Source: Streptomyces sp. WM6378 | GTDB lineage: Bacteria > Actinomycetota > Actinomycetes > Streptomycetales > Streptomycetaceae | NCBI RefSeq assembly: GCF_001279695.1 | Contig: NZ_LGDD01000234.1 | Span: forward strand, 124,001 to 188,000 | Direction: 5' to 3' | DNA: 64,000 bases | Shown: piece by piece, positions 43,085-51,458 of the stretch | How positions within the stretch are numbered: position 1 is the first letter of the stretch | Layout: each line of letters starts with the position of its first letter | Translations under genes and position numbers: made by a program | The notes under the pieces: model-generated | The model's input: only the letters and a program-made list of their open reading frames with translations | The model's database searches: none | What the model was told of the DNA's origin: nothing

Positions 43085-43108
43085 GGCGATCTGGCGATCT
43101 GGCGATTC
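43085..43108. repeat. Three tandem 8-bp units GGCGATCT
   Basis: GGCGATCT twice and GGCGATTC once, head to tail, in the 241-base divergent region between the ABC transporter and the JmjC gene. Could be a regulator-binding array or a small slippage repeat. Confidence 0.6.
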
Positions 43109-43268
43109 GGTGGAACGCGGCCGCCGGGAGCCGTCGACGGGTCAATGATCTCCCGGGCAGCTTCGTCGGCCCCCACGGTGCCCGGCCGTCCAGGGGCACA
43201 CCCCCGGGGACGTCCCGTAGGTTCGGCTTCGGGCGGCGCCGGACCGCCCCCGTACCTGGGGAGAGACG

Positions 43269-44168
43269 ATGAGCTGGGGAGTGCTTGACCGGCTGGTGGG
43301 GGAGCCCGAGCTGTTCTTCGACCGGTGCCGAGGCGGCCGGCCGCACGTGTTCACGCCGCCGAGCCTGCCCCAAGAGGCGCCCAAGACAAGGGAGTTGGCC
43401 GAGGCGCTGAGTGGCGGCCTGATGCGCGCGCCGTACGTCGAGATGGTGCGGGAGGGGAAGGTCGTGCCGGCCGCGGAGTTCAGCACGGCCAGAGTCGTCG
43501 CCGGGCGGCCGGAGGAGGGCTTCGCCGACCCGGAGCGGATCATGCGCCTGCTCGCCGAGGGCGCGACCCTGCTGCTGCCCCAACTCGACCAGTGGAACGC
43601 CTCGGTGGGCGCCCTGACCGCCCTGCTCTCACAGGACCTGGGCCGCACGACGGAGGCGTTCTGCTTCGCCACCCTGGCGGGCCGGCGGGGCCTCGACGTG
43701 CACCGGGACGACGCCGACGTGCTCGTCGTGCAGCTCGCCGGCCGCAAGGAGTGGACGGTGTACGACGCCCCGGCCGACGGCCACTGGCACCCGGGCCCGG
43801 TGCCGCACCCGGGCGAACCCGCCCTGCGCACGGTCATCGGCGCGGGGGACGTCCTGTACGTGCCGCGCGGCGCCCCGCACACCGCGACCGGCAACGAAGG
43901 CCTCTCCGTCCACCTCGCCCTCACCATCCGCGAAGCCACCACGAACCGCCTGCGCCAGACGCTCGCCGAGCTCCTGACCGAGACGAGCGAGGGCCTCGCG
44001 CCACGGCCTCTGACACACCTTCAACTCATGGACTCTGTAAGAGAGTTGATCGAGGCGGCGCGAAAGAGGCTGGACGCGGTCACCCCCGAGGAACTGCTCG
44101 CGCGGGGTCGTGGACCGCTGCCCTCGCTGCCGCGCGCCACACCGGTGGACTGGCCGACGGTCAATTGA
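43269..44168 (+). CDS. JmjC/cupin-type Fe(II)/2-oxoglutarate oxygenase
   Basis: A 299-residue protein of the ribosomal-oxygenase-like JmjC group. The iron-binding triad is seen as H145-x-D147 (GLDVHRDDADVLVVQL) and H204 (VLYVPRGAPHTATG); Lys160 (AGRKEWTVYD) is the probable 2-oxoglutarate contact. Relatives hydroxylate Arg or His side chains in proteins. It ends 96 bases from the stop of the convergent lanthipeptide precursor and is flanked by the ABC exporter. Hydroxylation of the precursor peptide is inferred from position alone. Confidence 0.88.
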   Translation: MSWGVLDRLVGEPELFFDRCRGGRPHVFTPPSLPQEAPKTRELAEALSGGLMRAPYVEMVREGKVVPAAEFSTARVVAGRPEEGFADPERIMRLLAEGATLLLPQLDQWNASVGALTALLSQDLGRTTEAFCFATLAGRRGLDVHRDDADVLVVQLAGRKEWTVYDAPADGHWHPGPVPHPGEPALRTVIGAGDVLYVPRGAPHTATGNEGLSVHLALTIREATTNRLRQTLAELLTETSEGLAPRPLTHLQLMDSVRELIEAARKRLDAVTPEELLARGRGPLPSLPRATPVDWPTVN

Positions 44169-44190
44169 CCGGAGTCCAAGGAACGCACCG

Positions 44191-44224
44191 CGGCTGCGGA
44201 GAACCCTGTAGTTCTCCGCAGCCG
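44191..44224. terminator. Bidirectional 14-bp hairpin between the oxygenase and the precursor gene
   Basis: CGGCTGCGGAGAAC pairs perfectly with GTTCTCCGCAGCCG around loop CCTGTA. It serves both the JmjC gene and the precursor gene, which are convergent. Confidence 0.85.
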
Positions 44225-44237
44225 CCACTGACACAGG

Positions 44238-44273
44238 GTCAGAAATAAATGCAGTGTCAGAAATCAGATGCAG
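44238..44273. repeat. Tandem duplication of the precursor 3' end
   Basis: GTCAGAAATAAATGCAG (44238-44254) and GTCAGAAATCAGATGCAG (44256-44273) are near-identical neighbours, differing by a short indel and one base. The second copy holds the last Cys-Ile codons and stop of the precursor peptide gene; the first lies just beyond the stop. Confidence 0.75.
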
Positions 44274-44395
44274 TAAGGACGGTGGCAGGACCCCTCGCAG
44301 GAGATGCTGATGCCGGCGCTGTTCTGGGCCTCACCCTCGGCCAGCACCTCGCGCACGTCGAGGTCGAACAGGTCCTGAGTCGTCTCGTTGGTCAT
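44264..44395 (-). CDS. FxLD-type class I lanthipeptide precursor
   Basis: A 43-residue peptide. The leader MTNETTQDLFDLDVREVL carries the F10-D-L-D13 motif that marks FxLD-family leaders recognised by LanB. The C-terminal core region reads SAGISISCEGSCHRPYCI, with Ser30, Ser32, Ser36 and Cys33, Cys37, Cys42; there is no Thr. Up to three thioether rings could form after LanB dehydration and LanC cyclisation. His38 and Arg39 are the only such residues in the core and sit next to Cys37. GAGGAG lies 6 bases before ATG 44395. Divergent from LanB. Confidence 0.92.
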   Translation of the reverse strand: MTNETTQDLFDLDVREVLAEGEAQNSAGISISCEGSCHRPYCI

Positions 44396-44599
44396 GAGGA
44401 ACTCCTCTCGTTTCGGCTGCGGATCTCGCAGCGAACGAATGGACGGTAGGCCGCGGGCGACCGGCCTCGTCAATGACTGTGAACAAAAGGGAAAGGGGTT
44501 CTGCATCATCGGGCACATTGCCTGCTCGACCTGGTCACAATTCCCCGAACCTCCGCTAGACAGGGGCGGATTACGGCATTCGTACGGCGAAGGGGAACT
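44396..44599. promoter_or_regulatory. Divergent promoter region of precursor and LanB genes
   Basis: The 204-base region between the precursor start (minus) and the LanB start (plus) must drive both. No clear operator palindrome is seen. A relatively AT-rich patch (GTGAACAAAAGGGAAAGGGG near 44481) stands out. Confidence 0.4.
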
Positions 44600-47500
44600 G
44601 TGGGCGGACAGCGCGCGGCACGAGAGGAAAGGCTGTTCACGGCCGCTGAACCGGTACTTCTGCGGGCCCCCGCCCGGCCCGTACCCGAGCACCCCGACAC
44701 CCCGGCGGGTCCGGCGGACGCCGACCTCGCCGCCTATGTCGCCGAGGCCGCGGCCGACCCGTTGTTCCGGGAGGCGATCGAGGTGTCCAGCCCCTCGCTG
44801 GCCCAGGTGCTCGCCCGGGACGCGCCGCCGACGGGAGACGCGCTGCGCCGCGCCGCGACCGCGGTCGGCCGCTACCGGCTGCGGATGACGACCCGGCCGA
44901 CCCCCTTCGGACTGCTCGCCGGCGTCGCGCTCGCCCGGTTCGGCGACAGCGCCTCGGCCCGCTGGGGCGAGCGGCACCGCGCCGCCGTACGCCCCGATCT
45001 CGGCTGGCTCGCCTCGGTCGTGGACCGGTTGCACCAGGACCCCGCGGTCCTGCCCGGCCTGCTCCTCGTCGCCGACCAGCAGCACGTCGTCCGCGGCTCG
45101 CGCGTGACGCTGCCGTACGTTCCCACCGGCTCGGGCGACGCCAGGCGGGAGGTGAGCCTGCGTCATACGGCCGTGGTTGCCGAGGTGTTGAAGCAGGCCA
45201 CAGAGCCCGTCTCCTTCTCCGAGCTGATCCGGGGCGTGGGTGTCGCGTTCCCGGCCGCACCCGTCGCGGCCGTGACCCACCTCGTGCACACCCTCGTACT
45301 GCGGGGCTTCCTGCACACGGACCTGATGCCGCCCCCGGACGCCGGCGATCCGCTCGGCCATGTCGTCGCGCGGCTTCCTGGCGATTTGCCCCTGCGGTCC
45401 GAACTCGACGGAGTGCGGGGCGAGTTGGAGCTGTGCGAGGAACTGGCCGCCGGTGTCGAGAGGCTGAAGGCCCTGCGCTCGGTGCGGGAGCGCATGACCG
45501 GCGTGTGCCCCGCCGACCACGTCCTCCAGGTGGATCTCGCGCTGGACGCGGACGTGGTGCTGTCGCCGGACGTGCGCGAGGAGTTCGAGCGGGCGGCCAC
45601 CGTGCTGTGGCGCCTCTCGCCGCCGCGCACCGCGCCCGCGCATCTGCGCGCCTACCACCAGGCGTTCGTGGAGCGCTACGGGACCGAGCGAGCGGTGCCG
45701 GTCGCCGAACTCCTCGACGTGGAAACGGGGTTGGGGCCACCGCAAGGCTATGAGTATCCGAGGGGCGGCGCGGTCCCGTCCTTCCCGGCCGGGTCCGAGG
45801 AGAACGACGCGGGGCGCGGCAGGCTGCTCGCGGAACTGGCGTCCGGAGCCCTCGCCGACCGTGAACCCGGCCGACCGCTGCCCGAAGTGGTGCTCGACGA
45901 GGTGCTGCTCGACCGGCTGACCGGACCGGATCCGTCCTCGGATGCGGACGGCGAACGCGCCGCCCACCGCGTTCCCGACTCGTTCGAGCTCTACGGCGAA
46001 CTCGTCGGCCAGGGCGCTGAGTTGAGGATGGTGCTCTCGCCGGTCGTGGGCAGCGATGTGGCCGGGGCGACGTTCGGCCGGTTCGCCGGACTCCTCGGCG
46101 GTGCCGGACTCATGTCGCAAGTGGCTGGAACCGGGGAAGGCGACTCGGTGCCGGTCCATCTGGAGTTCAGCCCGGCGCGGCCCCGGTACGCCAACATCAC
46201 CCGCACCCCGCGCTGGCTCGGCCACCGGGTCGTCGTCAGCGCGTTCCCCGACGTCGAGGGTCCGCAAGTCCTGCCGCTGGACGACCTGTTGGTCACCGCC
46301 GACCTGGAGCGGCTGACCGTGCGCTCCCGCAGTCTCGGCCGGCCGGTCGAGGTCAGGGCCCACCACGTACTCAACCAGCGCACCGGCGCCCCGAACGCCG
46401 CCCGCTTCCTCCACGAGGTGTCCCTGACCGGGCACCGGCCCTGGCAGCCCTGGGACTGGGGCGCGGCCAACGCCCTGCCCGCGCTGCCCCGGGTGCGGTG
46501 CGGGCGCACGGTCCTGGCCCCCGCGACGTGGCGGCTGACCGTACCGACGGACGACTTCGAGCGGTGGTGCGCCGGGCTTGCGAGCTGGCGGCGGCGCTGG
46601 AGCGTGCCGAGCGAAGTCCGGCTCGTCACCGGGGACCAGCGCATCAGCCTCGACCTCGAACTCCCCTGGCATCAAAGGCTGTTGTACGCGCACGCGCGCG
46701 GCACCGAGCACGCGATCCTCCAGGAGGAACCGGGCGCCGCGGGGGACAGCCGGCGGCGCGGGCCCGGCGGGTCCCGCACCGTCGAACTCGTCGTCGCCCT
46801 GCACGCCGTCCGACAGCCGGCCGGCCGACGCCGCACGGTGTCGGCGAGGCCGGTCCACCGACCGGCGGGGAGGGCCGTCCTGCCCGGCGGCAACTGGCTC
46901 TACGCACGCCTGGACGCGGCCGAGATCCGGCACGACACCCTCCTCGAAGAGCATCTGCCCCAGCTGCTCGCGGCACTCCCCGGCTATGTGGACCGCTGGT
47001 TCTTCATCCGCTACCGCGACCCCGCGCCCCACCTCAGGATCCGCTTCCACGGCGACGAGCCGGGGCCGGTCGCGGCGCTGCTGCCGCTCGTCCGCGACTG
47101 GGCCGCCGACCTGCGCCGGGCGAACCTCGCGGCCGGGCTGCGCCTGGAAGCGTACGACCCGGAATTGGAACGCTACGGCGGCCCCGAGGCGATGGCCGCC
47201 GCCGAGCGGGTCTTCCAGGCGGACAGCCTCGCGGCGATCGCCGGCATCGGGGCACTGCACGGGCGCACCGGCCCCGAACGCGACCTGCTCGCCGCCGTCA
47301 ACTCGGCAGACCTGGCGCGGCACTTCCTGGACGGCGCGGACGGACCCGCGCCCGGCGTCTGGTTCCCGGCCGCCTTCGCCAAGTCCGAGCGCGACCACCG
47401 CGCCTTCCGCGACCACCGCGCCGCCGTACTCGGCGCGATCGGCCCGGACGGCCCCGCACCGGACGCGGCCGACCCCGCCCTGCGGCACGTGTGGGAAGAG

Positions 47501-47719
47501 CGTGCCGCCCGCCTCGCCGAGTACGGTCAGCTCCTCGCCGACCTGTACGCGAGCGGCCCCGACCGGCGGCCGCCCGCCTCCGTCGCCGCCAGCCTGATCC
47601 ACATGAGCCACAACCGGCTCATCGGCATCGACCCAGAAGCGGAACGCCGCGCGCACGCCCTGGCCAGGGGCGCCTTCGAAGCCCACGGTGCCCGCGCCCG
47701 AGCCCAGGAGTCCAGGTGA
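44600..47719 (+). CDS. lanB: Lanthipeptide dehydratase LanB, full length
   Basis: A 1039-residue class I dehydratase. The N-terminal glutamylation domain (about residues 20-740) uses Glu-tRNA to activate Ser/Thr; recognisable parts are FGLLAGVALARFG, YGELVGQGAELRMVLSPVV and TRTPRWLGHRVVVSAFPD. The C-terminal elimination (SpaB_C/thiopeptide-type) domain starts near 760 with NWLYARLDAAEIRHDTLLEE and contains WFFIRYRDPAPHLRIRFHG, then ASLIHMSHNRLIGID. Both domains are in one protein, unlike the split dehydratases of many thiopeptide loci. GTG start after AAGGGGA. Its stop overlaps the LanC start (GTGA). It should dehydrate the Ser residues of the divergent precursor. Confidence 0.93.
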   Translation: MGGQRAAREERLFTAAEPVLLRAPARPVPEHPDTPAGPADADLAAYVAEAAADPLFREAIEVSSPSLAQVLARDAPPTGDALRRAATAVGRYRLRMTTRPTPFGLLAGVALARFGDSASARWGERHRAAVRPDLGWLASVVDRLHQDPAVLPGLLLVADQQHVVRGSRVTLPYVPTGSGDARREVSLRHTAVVAEVLKQATEPVSFSELIRGVGVAFPAAPVAAVTHLVHTLVLRGFLHTDLMPPPDAGDPLGHVVARLPGDLPLRSELDGVRGELELCEELAAGVERLKALRSVRERMTGVCPADHVLQVDLALDADVVLSPDVREEFERAATVLWRLSPPRTAPAHLRAYHQAFVERYGTERAVPVAELLDVETGLGPPQGYEYPRGGAVPSFPAGSEENDAGRGRLLAELASGALADREPGRPLPEVVLDEVLLDRLTGPDPSSDADGERAAHRVPDSFELYGELVGQGAELRMVLSPVVGSDVAGATFGRFAGLLGGAGLMSQVAGTGEGDSVPVHLEFSPARPRYANITRTPRWLGHRVVVSAFPDVEGPQVLPLDDLLVTADLERLTVRSRSLGRPVEVRAHHVLNQRTGAPNAARFLHEVSLTGHRPWQPWDWGAANALPALPRVRCGRTVLAPATWRLTVPTDDFERWCAGLASWRRRWSVPSEVRLVTGDQRISLDLELPWHQRLLYAHARGTEHAILQEEPGAAGDSRRRGPGGSRTVELVVALHAVRQPAGRRRTVSARPVHRPAGRAVLPGGNWLYARLDAAEIRHDTLLEEHLPQLLAALPGYVDRWFFIRYRDPAPHLRIRFHGDEPGPVAALLPLVRDWAADLRRANLAAGLRLEAYDPELERYGGPEAMAAAERVFQADSLAAIAGIGALHGRTGPERDLLAAVNSADLARHFLDGADGPAPGVWFPAAFAKSERDHRAFRDHRAAVLGAIGPDGPAPDAADPALRHVWEERAARLAEYGQLLADLYASGPDRRPPASVAASLIHMSHNRLIGIDPEAERRAHALARGAFEAHGARARAQESR

Positions 47720-48966
47720 AGGAAGGCCTTTCCAAGGAGCGGGCCCGTGACGTGCTCGACTCGGTCGCCGCCCGGCTCCGTACGCCGCAGGCACTCCAAA
47801 CGGCCCGGGTCGACTCGCTGGCCGTCGGGTACCCGGGCATCGCCCTGCTCTTCACGACGCTGGCGGCGGACGGGGACACAGGGGCCCGCTCCGTCGCCCA
47901 CGCCCACCTCGCCGCCGCGATCCGGCCGGCGGGCGGACTGCGGGCCGCCGGGCTGTACGGCGGGACGGCGGCCGTCGCGTTCGCCGCGCGCGTCGCCGCG
48001 ACCGGCCCCGACACCTATCGCTCGCTCCTCGACTCCGTCACGCCGCGCGTGGCCGAAGCCGCCGTGGAGCGGGCGCGCGCCCTGCGTGCCGGACGGTCCC
48101 AGGGCACGGGCGCGCCGTCCCACCTGTACGACGCGGTGTCCGGCGCGTCGGGCCTGGCCCGGCTGCTCCTCGCCCTCGACCCGCACGGCCCGGCACTGCG
48201 CGCATGCCTGGAAGCCCTGGTCGACCTCGCCGAACCGGCCGTGACCGCGCACGGAACCCTGCCCGGCTGGTGGACGGAGGGCGGTCCCGGGGTCCAGGGG
48301 CCGAATCCGGACTTCCCGCGCGGCCACCTCAACCTGGGCCTGGCGCACGGCATTCCGGGCCCGCTCGCGCTCCTGTCACTCGCACATGAGCAGGGCGTGC
48401 GCGTGCGGGGCCACGAGGAGGCGATCGGCCGGTTCGCCGGGTGGCTGGCCGGGCGGGCGCACGGGGACGGATACGGACCGTACTGGCCGCTGACCGTACG
48501 CGCCGAGGACGAGCTCAGCGGCGAACGGCCCCCGAACCCGCCGACGCGGGCCGCCTGGTGCTACGGCACCCCGGGCGCCGCCCGCGCCCTGTTCCTGGCC
48601 GGACGGGCGCTGGAGGAGAAGGGGTGGCGGGAGCTGGCCGGCCGTGCGATGCGCGCGGCGCTGGCGCGGCCCGCCGCCACGCGGGCGCTGGAGGGACCGG
48701 GCCTGTGCCATGGCACGGGCGGGCTGCTGCAGATCGCCGCGCGGATGGCGTACGACCTGGATGACGCCGAGCTCAGCGCTCAACTGCCGTGTCTGGCACG
48801 GCAGTTGGTGGAGGAGATGGTGGAGGTCGACGGGGTCGGTTTCCTGGAAGGGGCGGCCGGGGCGGCCTTGGCCCTCCACACGTATGTGGAGGGCGTCCCG
48901 TCCCCAGGGGTTGGCTCGCCCAGTCCCGAACTGCTCGGCTGGGATGCGGCGTTGCTCCTCGGGTAG
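47716..48966 (+). CDS. lanC: Lanthipeptide cyclase LanC
   Basis: A 416-residue LanC-type cyclase. The zinc ligands are present: Cys282 in WCYGTPG, Cys331 and His332 in LCHGTGG. GHLNLGLAHGIPGPLALL and EGPGLCHGTGGLLQIAARM mark the double alpha-barrel with its Gly-rich repeats. It starts at GTG 47716 and overlaps the LanB stop; AGGAG lies 6 bases ahead, showing translational coupling. It should join Cys thiols to dehydroalanines in the precursor to form lanthionine rings. Confidence 0.94.
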   Translation: MKEGLSKERARDVLDSVAARLRTPQALQTARVDSLAVGYPGIALLFTTLAADGDTGARSVAHAHLAAAIRPAGGLRAAGLYGGTAAVAFAARVAATGPDTYRSLLDSVTPRVAEAAVERARALRAGRSQGTGAPSHLYDAVSGASGLARLLLALDPHGPALRACLEALVDLAEPAVTAHGTLPGWWTEGGPGVQGPNPDFPRGHLNLGLAHGIPGPLALLSLAHEQGVRVRGHEEAIGRFAGWLAGRAHGDGYGPYWPLTVRAEDELSGERPPNPPTRAAWCYGTPGAARALFLAGRALEEKGWRELAGRAMRAALARPAATRALEGPGLCHGTGGLLQIAARMAYDLDDAELSAQLPCLARQLVEEMVEVDGVGFLEGAAGAALALHTYVEGVPSPGVGSPSPELLGWDAALLLG

Positions 48967-49075
48967 CGGGCGTGGGATCCGGCGGAGGGACGCCCGACCG
49001 TCCGAGGAAGGCCGTGGTGGTGGCCATGAACCTCCGGTCCGGTCAGGGCGCCCGCCCCGCGACCTTCGATCACAC

Positions 49076-49375
49076 TCAGTGGTCGTCCCAGTGACCGTCG
49101 TGGTCCGCATGACGGTGGCCGTCGTGGATGTAGTCGACATGGTCGCCGTGCGGTACGGCTACGTGTCCGCACCCCACATCGTGGCGGTGACTGTGGTTCT
49201 CGTGCACGGTGTGCGCGGGCGGCTCGCACTCGTCGGTGTGGCCGTCGTGGTCGCGATGGAGGTGGCCGTCGTGCACGTAGTCGACATGGTCGGCATGGGG
49301 CACGGCCACATGGCCGCAGCCGGTGCCGTGCTCATGGGTGTGCTCGGTGTGCTCGGTGTGGGTGGCAGTCGACAT
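49076..49375 (-). CDS. His-rich protein with two 27-residue repeats
   Basis: A 99-residue protein with 27 His. Residues 20-46 and 69-95 are near-identical repeats starting CGHVAVPHADHVDYVHDGH and CGHVAVPHGDHVDYIHDGH, each followed by H-x-DHDGH. The N-terminus is Thr/His-rich (HTEHTEHTHEHGTGCGH), with extra His in the linker (HTVHENHSHRHD). Such a layout strongly suggests zinc, nickel or copper storage or delivery. No signal peptide. An AAAAGGA site lies about 10 bases ahead of ATG 49375. Convergent with LanC. Confidence 0.85.
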   Translation of the reverse strand: MSTATHTEHTEHTHEHGTGCGHVAVPHADHVDYVHDGHLHRDHDGHTDECEPPAHTVHENHSHRHDVGCGHVAVPHGDHVDYIHDGHRHADHDGHWDDH

Positions 49376-49482
49376 GACGTGGCAATCCTTTTCGCTCTGA
49401 TCCTCGCTGTCCCCCCTCGCGAGGGCGAGTCTGCTCCGGACGGGGCGCGGATGCACGTCTGACGCGGGTCGGGCGTGGGAAT

Positions 49483-49513
49483 CGCCCCGGAACCGGAGTG
49501 CGGTTTCGGGGCG
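49483..49513 (-). terminator. Hairpin after the chaplin gene
   Basis: Arms CGCCCCGGAACCG and CGGTTTCGGGGCG (13 bp, one mismatch) with loop GAGTG, just beyond the chaplin stop. Confidence 0.7.
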
Positions 49514-49537
49514 AAGCCGTTTGGCGGGCCCGGCGGA

Positions 49538-49777
49538 TCAGTGGTTCGTGCAGGTGTTGCCGGAGGCCGGGTTGAGCAGCCCGATGACGTCGATGCTGTT
49601 GCCACACACGTTGATCGGGATGTGGATGGGAACCTGGATCACGTCGCCGGACAGGACACCGGGGGAGTGGTCGGCCTGACCGGTCGGCGGCTGGTCGTCG
49701 GCGGCTGCGGCACCGGCCATGCCTATCACTGCGGTGACGGCCAGGGCGGATGCTGCGAGTGCGGTACGGATACGCAC
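49538..49777 (-). CDS. Short chaplin
   Basis: A 79-residue secreted chaplin. Signal RTALAASALAVTAVIGMAGA, then the single chaplin domain: SPGVLSGDVIQVPIHIPINV, CGNSIDVIGLLNPASGNTC, TNH. The two Cys place it with the disulphide-forming short chaplins. Chaplins assemble as amyloid on aerial hyphae and at air–water interfaces. GTG start; AGGAGG 6 bases upstream is very strong. The gene strongly supports Streptomyces as source. Confidence 0.93.
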   Translation of the reverse strand: MRIRTALAASALAVTAVIGMAGAAAADDQPPTGQADHSPGVLSGDVIQVPIHIPINVCGNSIDVIGLLNPASGNTCTNH

Positions 49778-50049
49778 GATTTTCCTCCTACGGGTGAGGG
49801 GCGTTCTCCCTCGAAGCCTCTCCGCGCTCGGGCTCCTGGGAAAGCCGCGTGGTCCGATCGAGTGAACGCAGCGATCCGGAGGGTGGGTGCCCCGGGGCCA
49901 CGGGAGCCGTGGTGGCGGCCCGGGCCCCCTGTGCCACGGCCTGCCCCCTGGGACGCTCACCCAATGGCCGCGTTTATCCGGCCGCCTCGCGCCCACTCGT
50001 ACGGGAGCGGCCCGGAGTGCGGGGCCGTACACCGACGGGAAGGCAGCCC

Positions 50050-50685
50050 ATGTCCAGTGGTGTCGTCATCATCCTTGCAGCGGTCGCGGTGATCGTTGTC
50101 GTGGCGGTGGTTCTCGGCATGTTCGTCGCGCGCCGCGGCGGCCATGGCCTGCGCCGCCGGTTCGGGCCCGAGTACGAGCCGACCGTGGCCCAGCACAACG
50201 GCGATGTGAAGGCCGCCGAGAAGGACCTGGACGAGCGGGTCCGCCGGTACGGCGACCTCAAGCTCCAGCCTCCGACGGCCGAGGCGCGGGGCCGGTACTC
50301 CGCCGAATGGGCCCGAGTCCAGGAGGAGTTCGTGGACTCGCCCACGCGCGCGGTCGCCGAGGCCGAGGCGCTGCTCGGCCGTCTCGCGCAGGAACGCGGC
50401 TTCCCGGACGGCTCGTCCGAGGAGCGACTGGCGGCCCTCTCCGTGCACCACCCCCAGCACCTCGACGGCTACCGCCGGATCCGGGGCGCGGCCCAGGGCG
50501 CCGACGGGCGTCGCGTCAGTACGGAAGAGCTGCGCGAGACCCTCGTACAGGCCCATGAGTTCTTCGTGGTTCTGGCCGGCGAACGCCGCGGGAACAAGGC
50601 CGGGCGCCCGGCGGCCCGCGGTGGCCGGCACGCGTCCAGGGGTGGCCTGCGACACCATGACATCGCCCGAGGGAGCCAGTCATGA
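50050..50685 (+). CDS. Membrane-anchored protein with helical cytoplasmic domain
   Basis: A 211-residue protein: one N-terminal membrane helix (VVIILAAVAVIVVVAVVLGM), then a charged helical region (EYEPTVAQHNGDVKAAEKDL, VQEEFVDSPTRAVAEAEALL) and a basic Gly/Arg-rich tail. GGGAAGG precedes the ATG. Its stop overlaps the next start (ATGA). The trio 50050-51458 appears to be one operon of small stress-type proteins. Function unknown. Confidence 0.8.
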   Translation: MSSGVVIILAAVAVIVVVAVVLGMFVARRGGHGLRRRFGPEYEPTVAQHNGDVKAAEKDLDERVRRYGDLKLQPPTAEARGRYSAEWARVQEEFVDSPTRAVAEAEALLGRLAQERGFPDGSSEERLAALSVHHPQHLDGYRRIRGAAQGADGRRVSTEELRETLVQAHEFFVVLAGERRGNKAGRPAARGGRHASRGGLRHHDIARGSQS

Positions 50686-51071
50686 ACGAGGCCGAGGACC
50701 CGGGCCCTGAGCAGTCCGTGCCCGATCAGCCCGTGCCCGATCAGCACGGCCCTGAGGACCCTGACCAGCCCCTGCGGGAGCCCAGTGCTGCTGCGGAAGC
50801 CGACACGTTGCTGCCGTCGGACGAGCGGGACAAGGCGCAGCTCAGGATCCAGCATGCGGTCGCCGGCTTCGTCGACGATCCCCGTTCGGCGGTCGAGGAG
50901 GCCGCCTCGGCGGTCGACGCCCTGGCCGAGCGGGTCATGGAGACCCTCGGGCAGCGTCGCGGCACGCTGCGGGCGTCCTGGCAGGACGCGTCAGGCGGTG
51001 CGGCCACGGAGGACCAGCGCATGGCCCTGCGTGCGTACCGCCGCCTCGCGGAGCGCCTGCTCAGCCTATGA
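50682..51071 (+). CDS. Acidic helical protein, partner of the preceding gene
   Basis: A 129-residue soluble protein: a Pro/Glu/Asp-rich N-terminus (about 40 residues), then helices (AQLRIQHAVAGFVDDPRSAV, EEAASAVDALAERVMETLGQ). VDDPRSAVEEA echoes VDSPTRAVAEA of the preceding protein, so the two share a repeated domain. Overlaps the preceding gene by 4 bases. No known function. Confidence 0.78.
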   Translation: MNEAEDPGPEQSVPDQPVPDQHGPEDPDQPLREPSAAAEADTLLPSDERDKAQLRIQHAVAGFVDDPRSAVEEAASAVDALAERVMETLGQRRGTLRASWQDASGGAATEDQRMALRAYRRLAERLLSL

Positions 51072-51170
51072 ATCCCGGCGCACTCCCGGCCCCCGGCGGC
51101 ACTTCGGAACGGTCGTACGCGGCCAGATCGGCCGCCCCGTCAACCCCCCTGTAGAAACAAGGAGTTGAAC

Positions 51171-51458
51171 ATGTCCAGGCGCTATGGCGGCAATCCCGCG
51201 GCGACCGGCATCCTCATCATCGCGGACATCACGGCACTGATCCTGATCCTCTGGATCGCCTTCTTCCTGGTCAACGCCAACACGGCCAACGACGTCGTCT
51301 CGTGGGTCCGGAACGCCGCGGACTGGCTCTCCGGCTGGTCGCGCGACATGTTCAACATCGAGTCCGACACCTGGCGCACGGTGGTCAACTACGGTCTGCC
51401 CGCAGCGGTCTACCTGTTGATCGGCCATGCGGTGGCAGGCCGGGTCAACCGCTCCTGA
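51171..51458 (+). CDS. Small two-helix membrane protein
   Basis: A 95-residue protein with membrane helices GILIIADITALILILWIAFF and VVNYGLPAAVYLLIGHAVAG around a polar loop rich in Trp and Asp. AAGGAG precedes the ATG by 6 bases. Last gene of the 50050-51458 group. Its 3' end overlaps the Nudix gene on the other strand by 49 bases. Confidence 0.8.
   Translation: MSRRYGGNPAATGILIIADITALILILWIAFFLVNANTANDVVSWVRNAADWLSGWSRDMFNIESDTWRTVVNYGLPAAVYLLIGHAVAGRVNRS

Noticed and set aside
43085..43108. Integration site or transposon end
   Set aside because: The 8-bp units are not flanked by inverted repeats or a transposase; simple slippage is enough.
44396..47794. Very long open frame on the minus strand, antisense to LanB
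   Set aside because: It is antisense to a gene with clear LanB motifs, is rich in Gly/Arg/Ala/Pro, and has no start signals; its only real part is the 43-codon precursor at its end.
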